5,202 bases of DNA from Microbacteriaceae bacterium. GTDB lineage: Bacteria; Actinomycetota; Actinomycetes; Actinomycetales; Microbacteriaceae. Under the pieces are notes generated by a model that worked only from the letters and a program-made list of their open reading frames with translations, was not told where the DNA came from and did not search any database. The stretch is taken from NCBI GenBank assembly GCA_017744755.1, contig JAGIAU010000158.1:1-5202 (forward strand), written 5' to 3'. Positions 1-4,713 of the stretch are shown piece after piece. The stretch's first letter is position 1. Each line of letters opens with the position of its first letter. A program made the position numbers and the translations under genes.

Positions 1-1244
1 GGGAGATCCTCGTCCCGTTCTCCGACTACGCCTTCAACAAGGCCCACTCCGCCGCCTACGGCGTCATCTCCTACTGGACCGCCTACCTCAAGCAGCACTA
101 CCCGGCCGAGTACATGGCGGCCCTGCTGACGAGCGTCGGCGACAAGAAGGACATGATGGCCGTCTACCTCGCCGAATGCCGTCGCATGGGCATCAAGGTC
201 CTGCCGCCGGACGTGAACGGCTCGGTCGGCTTCTTCAGCGCGGTCGGGGACGACATCCGCTTCGGGCTCGGCGCCGTGCGCAACGTCGGCTTCGGCGCCG
301 TCGACCTGATCAAGGCGGCGCGGGAGGAGAAGGGCGCGTTCACCTCCTTCCACGACTTCCTGCGGAAGGCGCCGCTCCAGGTGGCGAACAAGCGGACCGT
401 CGAGTCGCTCATCAAGGCGGGCGCGTTCGACTCGCTCGGCGCCTCCCGGCGCTCGCTCTACGAGATCCACGAGGACGCCGTCGAGGGCGCCGTGGGGGTC
501 AAGCGGAACGAGGCGAGCGGGATGGTCGGCTTCGACTTCGACTCGCTCTGGGACGAGCCGGAGCAGGTCGTCGACGTCGTGCCGGAGCGCCCTGAGTGGG
601 CCAAGCGCGACAAGCTCGCCTTCGAGCGCGAGATGCTCGGCCTCTACGTGTCCGACCACCCGCTCGCCGGGCTCGAGCGGCAGCTCGGCGGTCTCGCCGA
701 CACGACGATCTCCGCCCTGCTCGACGAGGACGGCCCGAAGGACGGCGCCCAGGTCGTCATCGCGGGCCTGCTCACGAGCGTGCAGCACCGCGTCGCGAAG
801 AACAGCGGGAACGCGTACGGGATCGGCACGGTCGAGGACTTCGGCGGGGAGCTCCAGGTCATGTTCCTGGGGAAGACGTACACGGAGTTCCAGCCGGTCC
901 TGCAGGAGGACGCGATCGTCGTCATCCGCGGGCGGGTGAACGCGCGGGACGACGGCAAGGTCCTGCACGCCAACTCCGTATCCGTGCCGGATCTCGCGGG
1001 GGCCGGCGCGTCGGCGACGACGCCGCTGCCGCTCACCGTCTCGATCCCGGAGCAGCGGGCGACCACCGAGGTCGTCCAGGCGCTCGGGGACATCCTCATC
1101 CGCCACGAGGGGGACACGGAGGTGCGATTGCGGCTCGTGCGCGACGGCGGCGCCCGCGTGTTCGAGCTGCCGTACCGCGTGACGCGCAGCCAGGGCCTCA
1201 CGGGCGAGCTGAAGACGCTCCTCGGCGCCGGCTGCCTCGCCTGA
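1..1244 (+). CDS. dnaE: DNA polymerase III alpha subunit DnaE, C-terminal part (5'-truncated)
   Basis: The replicative DNA polymerase catalytic subunit, cut at its 5' end. The reading frame is open from the first base, with the first full codon at 3, and gives 413 residues before TGA. The ATG at 114 is internal, because strongly conserved DnaE sequence (FNKAHSAAYGVISYWTAYLK, then HYPAEYMAALLTS) runs through and past it. Counting from codon 3, the finger region and helix-hairpin-helix DNA-binding region lie at about residues 1-145 (FGLGAVRNVG; TVESLIKAGAFDSLG). The conserved KLAFEREMLGLYVSDHPL stretch is near 204-221, and an OB-fold near 249-331 (VVIAGLLTSV through VLHANSVSV). The last ~80 residues match the poorly conserved DnaE tail. 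The PHP domain and the palm-domain catalytic aspartates would lie upstream and cannot be checked. DnaE1 rather than the mutagenic DnaE2/ImuC is favoured by the housekeeping neighbours and the intact tail, but this fragment does not prove it. Confidence 0.96.
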   Translation, partial: EILVPFSDYAFNKAHSAAYGVISYWTAYLKQHYPAEYMAALLTSVGDKKDMMAVYLAECRRMGIKVLPPDVNGSVGFFSAVGDDIRFGLGAVRNVGFGAVDLIKAAREEKGAFTSFHDFLRKAPLQVANKRTVESLIKAGAFDSLGASRRSLYEIHEDAVEGAVGVKRNEASGMVGFDFDSLWDEPEQVVDVVPERPEWAKRDKLAFEREMLGLYVSDHPLAGLERQLGGLADTTISALLDEDGPKDGAQVVIAGLLTSVQHRVAKNSGNAYGIGTVEDFGGELQVMFLGKTYTEFQPVLQEDAIVVIRGRVNARDDGKVLHANSVSVPDLAGAGASATTPLPLTVSIPEQRATTEVVQALGDILIRHEGDTEVRLRLVRDGGARVFELPYRVTRSQGLTGELKTLLGAGCLA

Positions 1245-1251
1245 TTCCCGA

Positions 1252-1333
1252 CCGCTCGCTCAGGGTGTGCTGCGCTCGCTCAGGGCGATTTCCACCCTGA
1301 GCCGCGGCAGAACACCCTGAGCGAGCGGATTTT
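1252..1333 (+). terminator. Probable dnaE transcription terminator: large palindrome plus T run
   Basis: The sequence forms an imperfect palindrome centred on 1290. The outer 17 bp pair perfectly (1252-1268 with 1312-1328). After one mismatch come 4 bp (1270-1273 with 1307-1310), then a 4x4 internal loop with one possible G-U pair, then 8 bp (1278-1285 with 1295-1302) closing a 9-nt loop. That is 29 Watson-Crick pairs out of 34 positions. TTTT follows at 1330-1333, directly after the stem and an A. It lies 8 nt after the dnaE stop codon. A GC-rich stem plus a T run fits an intrinsic terminator, although the T run is short and the stem unusually long. It could instead be a dispersed palindromic element that also blocks read-through into hisD. 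Confidence 0.65.
1253..1327. repeat. Four-unit repeat (two direct, two inverted) with 20-bp period
   Basis: The 13-mer CGCTCGCTCAGGG occurs at 1253-1265 and again, identical, at 1273-1285. Its reverse complement CCCTGAGCGAGCG is exact at 1315-1327. A degenerate copy starts at 1295, where CCCTGAGC is kept and the rest diverges. Both arms therefore show the same 20-bp spacing. This suggests the palindrome was built from, or duplicated with, a tandem unit, as in REP- or MITE-like intergenic elements. I can see only this one instance, so whether it is dispersed in the genome is unknown. The exact 13-mers allow a second fold pairing 1273-1285 with 1315-1327, which excludes the main fold. Confidence 0.7.
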
Positions 1334-1342
1334 GGGCGCCGG

Positions 1343-1356
1343 TAGGCTGGGGGATC
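1343..1356 (+). promoter_or_regulatory. Putative -10 element of hisD, placed for a leaderless or near-leaderless mRNA
   Basis: TAGGCT at 1343-1348 fits the actinobacterial TAnnnT -10 pattern, and 8 nt (GGGGGATC) separate it from the GTG at 1357. Transcription would begin at or within about two bases of the start codon. No convincing -35 hexamer is seen; the expected place (about 1319-1326) lies inside the right arm of the palindrome. The G-run GGGGGA could be read as a weak Shine-Dalgarno sequence, but it sits only 2 nt before the GTG, which is too close. Confidence 0.5.
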
Positions 1357-2673
1357 GTGATCCAGACCATCGACCTCCGCGGCGAGACCCTCACGCCGAA
1401 GCGCCTGGCGGCCGCCGTGCCGCGCGCGAAGGTCGACGTCGCCGAGGCGTCCGCCGCCGCCGCGGAGCTCGTCGAGGCGGTCCGGAAGGACGGCATCGTC
1501 GCGCTCACCGAGCAGGCGCGGCGGTTCGACGGCGTGAACCCGACGCATCTGCGGGTTCCCGCCGCCGACATCGCGGCCGCCGTCGAGGGCCTCGACCCGG
1601 CCGTCCGCGCCGCGCTCGAGGAGGCCATCGTCCGGGTCAGGGCGGCGACCGCCGTCCAGGTGCCGGGGGAGCAGGTGACGGAGCTCGGGCCTGGCGCCCG
1701 CGTCCGTCAGCGCTGGCAGCCGGTCGATCGCGTCGGCCTCTACGTGCCCGGCGGGAAGGCCGTCTACCCGTCGAGCGTCGTCATGAACGTCGTCCCGGCC
1801 CAGGCCGCGGGCGTTCGCTCCATCGCGATCGCGAGCCCGCCGCAGCGCGACCACGACGGCGCGGTGCACCCCACGATCCTCGCGGCCGCGGGGCTCCTCG
1901 GTATCGAGGAGGTGTACTCGATGGGCGGGGCCGGCGCGATCGGCGCGCTCGCCCACGGCGTCCCCGAGCTCGACCTCGACCCCGTCGATGTCATCACCGG
2001 ACCGGGCAACGTGTACGTCGCCGCGGCGAAGCGCATCGTGCACGGCGTCGTCGGCATCGACGCCGAGGCCGGCCCGACGGAGATCCTCGTCATCGCGGAC
2101 GGCACCGCCGATCCGGCGCTCGTGGCCGCCGACCTCGTCAGCCAGGCGGAGCACGACGAGAACGCGGCGGCCGTCCTCGTCACCGACTCGGAGGCGCTCG
2201 CCGTCGCCGTGCAGGAGGACCTCGCGGGCCGCGCCGGCCTGACGAAGCACGCCGATCGCGTGCGCGTGGCGCTCGGCTCCCAGCAGTCCGCGATCGTCCT
2301 CGTCGACGACCTCGGCGCGGCGAGCGCCTTCTCGAACGCCTACGGGCCCGAGCACCTGGAGATCCAGACGAGCGACGACGAGGCCGTGCTCGCGACGATC
2401 ACGAACGCGGGCGCGATCTTCCTCGGCGCCCACAGCCCCGTGAGCCTCGGCGACTACCTCGCCGGCTCGAACCATGTGCTGCCGACCGGCGGCCAGTCGC
2501 GCTTCCAGCCGGGGCTCGGGGCGTACGCGTTCCTCCGGCCGCAGCAGGTCATCGAGTACACCGCGGAGGGCCTCGGCGCCGTCCGCGACCGCATCGTCGC
2601 CCTCGCGAGCGCCGAGGACCTCCCCGCGCACGGCGAGGCCGTCGTCGAGCGCTTCGCGGACCGCACGGCGTAG
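1357..2673 (+). CDS. hisD: Histidinol dehydrogenase HisD
   Basis: Catalyses the last two steps of histidine biosynthesis, oxidising L-histidinol through histidinal to L-histidine with two NAD+; a cytosolic zinc enzyme. The 438-residue product has the usual family length. Family landmarks are intact: VGLYVPGGKA (126-135), the signature DVITGPGNVY (211-220) and GIDAEAGPTE (233-242). By comparison with E. coli HisD, zinc ligands are Q263, H266, D366 and H425, and the catalytic pair is E332-H333 in YGPEHLE; SNHVLPT (371-377) is also kept. The start is GTG at 1357: it gives the normal N-terminus (IQTIDLRG) and follows the -10 box closely. hisD commonly heads a hisDCB cluster in actinobacteria, but here nrdR follows after 10 nt and no other his gene is in the window. 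No sign of decay. Confidence 0.97.
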   Translation: MIQTIDLRGETLTPKRLAAAVPRAKVDVAEASAAAAELVEAVRKDGIVALTEQARRFDGVNPTHLRVPAADIAAAVEGLDPAVRAALEEAIVRVRAATAVQVPGEQVTELGPGARVRQRWQPVDRVGLYVPGGKAVYPSSVVMNVVPAQAAGVRSIAIASPPQRDHDGAVHPTILAAAGLLGIEEVYSMGGAGAIGALAHGVPELDLDPVDVITGPGNVYVAAAKRIVHGVVGIDAEAGPTEILVIADGTADPALVAADLVSQAEHDENAAAVLVTDSEALAVAVQEDLAGRAGLTKHADRVRVALGSQQSAIVLVDDLGAASAFSNAYGPEHLEIQTSDDEAVLATITNAGAIFLGAHSPVSLGDYLAGSNHVLPTGGQSRFQPGLGAYAFLRPQQVIEYTAEGLGAVRDRIVALASAEDLPAHGEAVVERFADRTA

Positions 2674-2683
2674 GCTCTTCGGG
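2671..2683 (+). promoter_or_regulatory. Putative -10 element of nrdR overlapping the hisD stop codon
   Basis: TAGGCT at 2671-2676 is identical to the hexamer before hisD, and its first three bases are the TAG stop codon of hisD. It is followed by 7 nt (CTTCGGG) and then the nrdR ATG. There is no Shine-Dalgarno sequence in this gap. The spacing fits transcription starting on the A of the ATG, giving a leaderless nrdR-pyrD mRNA. No clear -35 element is visible. Because a TAG stop supplies half of the hexamer, chance is a real alternative. Confidence 0.4.
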
Positions 2684-3163
2684 ATGTTCTGCCCGTTCTG
2701 CCGCCACCCCGACTCGCGCGTCATCGACTCGCGCACGAGCGACGACGGGCTGAGCATCCGCCGGCGCCGGCAGTGCCCGGAGTGCGGCGGTCGCTTCTCC
2801 ACGACGGAGACGGCGAGCCTCAACGTCATCAAGCGCAACGGCGTCATCGAGCCGTTCAGCCGCGAGAAGGTCGTCTCCGGCGTCCGCAAGGCCTCGCAGG
2901 GCCGGCCGGTGACCGACTCGCAGCTCGCCGAGCTCGCGCAGAAGGTGGAGGAGACCATCCGCGCGACCGGGGCGAGCCAGATCGACGCGAACGAGATCGG
3001 CCTCGCGATCCTGCCGCCGCTGCGCGAGCTCGACGAGGTCGCCTACCTGCGCTTCGCGAGCGTCTACCAGGCCTTCGAGTCGCTCGAGGACTTCGAGTCG
3101 GCGATCGCGCAGCTGCGCGTCGCGCATGCCGGCCGCGGCGCCGCACCGGCGGCCGAGACCTGA
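2684..3163 (+). CDS. nrdR: Transcriptional repressor NrdR of ribonucleotide reductase genes
   Basis: NrdR represses ribonucleotide reductase operons by binding paired NrdR boxes, sensing ATP/dATP through an ATP-cone. The product is 159 residues, slightly longer than E. coli NrdR through a variable Ala/Gly-rich tail. The N-terminal zinc ribbon has C3-x2-C6 (CPFC) and C31-x2-C34 (CPEC), with the basic RVIDSR and SIRRRRQ segments typical of the family between them. The ATP-cone spans about residues 46-136 (VIKRNGVIEPFSREKV through VAYLRFASVYQAF). The ATG at 2684 is chosen because the zinc ribbon begins right after it (MFCPFC); the frame is open further upstream but only over hisD. It starts 10 nt after hisD and its stop overlaps pyrD by one base. 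No NrdR box or reductase gene is visible in the window, so its targets lie elsewhere. Confidence 0.97.
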   Translation: MFCPFCRHPDSRVIDSRTSDDGLSIRRRRQCPECGGRFSTTETASLNVIKRNGVIEPFSREKVVSGVRKASQGRPVTDSQLAELAQKVEETIRATGASQIDANEIGLAILPPLRELDEVAYLRFASVYQAFESLEDFESAIAQLRVAHAGRGAAPAAET

Positions 3164-4200
3164 TGTACCGCTTCCTCTTCCGCGTGTTCCTGTCGCGCCT
3201 GGATCCGGAGAACGCGCACGGCCTCGCCCACCTCGCGATCCGCGTCATGGGCTGGCGGGTCTTCGCGTGGGCGGTCCGCGCCGTCACGGCGCCGGCCCCG
3301 GAACTGCGCGTCGAGGCGCTCGGCACGACCTTCCCTTCGCCCTTCGGCGTCGCGGCGGGCTTCGACAAGGACGCGCATGCCGCGATCGGCCTCGGCGCGC
3401 TCGGCTTCGGGCACGTCGAGATCGGCACCGTCACCGCGGTCGCGCAGCCGGGGAACGAGCGCCCCCGCCTCTTCCGCCTGATCCGCGACCGCGCCCTCGT
3501 CAACCGGATGGGCTTCAACAACCACGGCGCCGCGGCGGCCGCCCGTGTCCTCGAGCGCGCCCGCCGTCGCAGGCGCCGCCCGGTCATCGGCGTGAACATC
3601 GGCAAGTCCCGCGTGGTCGCCGTCGAGGACGCCGTCGCCGACTATCTCGAGTCGACGCGGCTGCTCGCGCCGCTCGCCGACTACCTCGTCGTCAACGTCT
3701 CCTCCCCGAACACGCCGGGACTGCGCGGCCTCCAGGAGCTCGCGCTGCTGCGCCCGCTGCTCACCGAGGTGCTCGCGGCGGCGGGGGAGACGCCGCTCCT
3801 CGTCAAGATCGCGCCCGACATGACCGACGAGCAGGTCACGGCGATCACGGAGCTCGCCGTCGAGCTCGGGCTCGCGGGCCTCATCGCGACGAACACGACG
3901 GTGTCGCGCGAGGGCCTCTCGACCGTGAAGCCGGTCGTCGACGCGGCCGGCGCGGGCGGGCTCTCCGGCCCGGTGCTCGCGGCGCGGTCGCTCGCCGTGC
4001 TGCGCCTGGTGCGCGCCGCCGCCCCGGACGGCGCGTTCTGCGTCATCAGCGTCGGCGGCGTCGAGACGGCGGCCGACGTGCGCGCGCGACTGGCGGCGGG
4101 CGCGACGCTCGTGCAGGGCTACACGGCGTTCATCTACGAGGGCCCGCTGTGGGCCCGCGCGATCAACCGCGGGCTCAGGCGGGGTACTGGAAGCGCTTGA
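3163..4200 (+). CDS. pyrD: Dihydroorotate dehydrogenase (quinone), class 2, PyrD
   Basis: Oxidises dihydroorotate to orotate in pyrimidine synthesis, using FMN and passing electrons to membrane quinone. The product is 345 residues, normal for class 2. The N-terminal amphipathic segment (about 1-45, starting MYRFLFRVFLSRLDPENAHG) is the membrane- and quinone-facing extension that marks class 2 and is absent from class 1. Core motifs: FGVAAGFDKD (61-70), NRMGFNNHG (114-122), GVNIGKS (143-149), VNVSSPNTPGLRGL (177-190), LLVKIAPD (212-219), ATNTT (242-246), SVGGV (296-300) and LVQGYTAFIYEGP (316-328). By homology S181 is the catalytic base, as Ser is in class 2 enzymes where class 1 has Cys. The ATG overlaps the nrdR stop (TGATG), implying coupled translation; no clear ribosome binding site precedes it. 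An odd Arg run, RARRRRRR (132-139), precedes GVNIGK. The 3' end overlaps the convergent gene by 26 bp. Confidence 0.97.
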   Translation: MYRFLFRVFLSRLDPENAHGLAHLAIRVMGWRVFAWAVRAVTAPAPELRVEALGTTFPSPFGVAAGFDKDAHAAIGLGALGFGHVEIGTVTAVAQPGNERPRLFRLIRDRALVNRMGFNNHGAAAAARVLERARRRRRRPVIGVNIGKSRVVAVEDAVADYLESTRLLAPLADYLVVNVSSPNTPGLRGLQELALLRPLLTEVLAAAGETPLLVKIAPDMTDEQVTAITELAVELGLAGLIATNTTVSREGLSTVKPVVDAAGAGGLSGPVLAARSLAVLRLVRAAAPDGAFCVISVGGVETAADVRARLAAGATLVQGYTAFIYEGPLWARAINRGLRRGTGSA

Positions 4201-4693
4201 CCTGCGGCTTCGGCAGGCGCATGAGGCGCAGCTGCACGGCGCGCATCGCGGCGTACCAGCGGATCCGCTCGACCTTGTCGGCGCCGTACTTGGCGGCGAG
4301 GCGGCGCTGGAGGATGCCCCCGAGCACGAGGCAGTCGATGACGACGGCGCCGAAGTAGGCGATCAGGAACAGCGTCGCGTACACGGACACCTCCTGCAGC
4401 GGCAGGTACATGATCACGATGACGAGGAACATCACCGGGATGAGGAACTCGCCGAAGTTCAGCCGCGCGTCGACGTAGTCGCGCACGTACTTCTTCTGCA
4501 CGCCCTTGTCGCGCAGCGGCAGGTACTTGTCGTCACCGGCGGCGTAGCCGGCGTTGAACTTCGCCCGCTCCTCGCGGTCCTTCTCGCGGCTGATGCGGCG
4601 CGCCTCGGCGCGGTCGGCGACGACGAGCGGCTTCTTGTTGGCCGCCTCGCGCTCCTTGCGAGTGGGAGTGGGACGACCCTTGGTGTCTGACAT
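4175..4693 (-). CDS. DUF3043 family two-helix membrane protein, function unknown
   Basis: 172 residues, which I assign to the actinobacterial DUF3043 family from memory of its layout; no function is known to me. A charged, soluble N-terminus (about 1-75; Lys/Arg/Glu-rich, with TRKEREAANK and ADRAEARRISREKDREERA) probably forms helix or coiled coil. Two hydrophobic segments follow: about 81-99 (FLIPVMFLVIVIMYLPL) and 102-127 (YATLFLIAYFGAVVIDCLVL). A basic C-terminal tail ends in RLPKPQVKRFQYPA. With so short a loop between them, the helices likely form a hairpin with both termini in the cytoplasm (inference). The start at 4693 (ATG) gives a typical polar N-terminus. It is transcribed divergently from the dipeptidase gene and convergently to pyrD, so it forms its own unit within this window. 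Confidence 0.88.
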   Translation of the reverse strand: MSDTKGRPTPTRKEREAANKKPLVVADRAEARRISREKDREERAKFNAGYAAGDDKYLPLRDKGVQKKYVRDYVDARLNFGEFLIPVMFLVIVIMYLPLQEVSVYATLFLIAYFGAVVIDCLVLGGILQRRLAAKYGADKVERIRWYAAMRAVQLRLMRLPKPQVKRFQYPA

Positions 4694-4695
4694 GG

Positions 4696-4701
4696 CCTCC
4701 T
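4696..4701 (-). promoter_or_regulatory. Shine-Dalgarno sequence of the DUF3043 gene, unusually close to the ATG
   Basis: On the minus strand AGGAGG, a perfect anti-16S match, ends only 2 nt before the ATG at 4693, where 5-9 nt is usual. No nearby in-frame downstream start clearly restores the spacing. If transcription starts from the adjacent -10 box, most or all of this sequence would not be in the mRNA, so its role is uncertain. Confidence 0.45.
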
Positions 4702-4706
4702 AAGAT
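4701..4706 (+). promoter_or_regulatory. Putative -10 element of the M20 dipeptidase gene
   Basis: TAAGAT fits the TAnnnT -10 pattern, and 7 nt (TACCGGC) separate it from the ATG at 4714, so transcription would begin at the start codon. No Shine-Dalgarno sequence lies in this gap, which supports a leaderless mRNA. A weak -35 candidate is TTGGTG at 4680-4685, with a 15-bp spacer, shorter than ideal. Confidence 0.55.
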
Positions 4707-4708
4707 TA
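4703..4708 (-). promoter_or_regulatory. Putative -10 element of the DUF3043 gene
   Basis: Read on the minus strand the bases are TAATCT, again TAnnnT, ending 9 nt before the ATG at 4693. It shares 4 bp with the plus-strand TAAGAT box: together they form the 8-bp TAAGATTA. No -35 hexamer is recognisable on this strand. It would place the start of transcription within about three bases of the start codon. Confidence 0.45.
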
Positions 4709-4713
4709 CCGGC

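Noticed and set aside
114..116. ATG at 114 as the start of a separate gene
   Set aside because: The upstream frame is open to the window edge and encodes conserved DnaE sequence, so this Met is internal.
1332..2753. A 473-codon plus-strand frame overlapping hisD
   Set aside because: Its translation is a low-complexity Arg/Gly/Pro/Ala shadow of hisD in another frame, with no family motif.
1198..2958. A 586-codon open frame on the minus strand across hisD and the start of nrdR
   Set aside because: It is antisense to a complete hisD with all active-site residues. Long antisense frames are expected at this GC content, and its translation is Arg/Asp/Gly/Ala-rich with no recognisable motif.
4201..4217. 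Small hairpin CCTGC-loop-GCAGG just after the pyrD stop, as a pyrD terminator
   Set aside because: Only 5 bp with a 7-nt loop and no T run, and it lies inside conserved DUF3043 codons (PKPQV). Such stems are common by chance in GC-rich coding DNA.
3126..4358. A 410-codon plus-strand frame overlapping pyrD and running into the DUF3043 gene
   Set aside because: Low-complexity Arg/Ala/Gly translation out of frame with pyrD. It runs antisense through the conserved tail of the DUF3043 gene.
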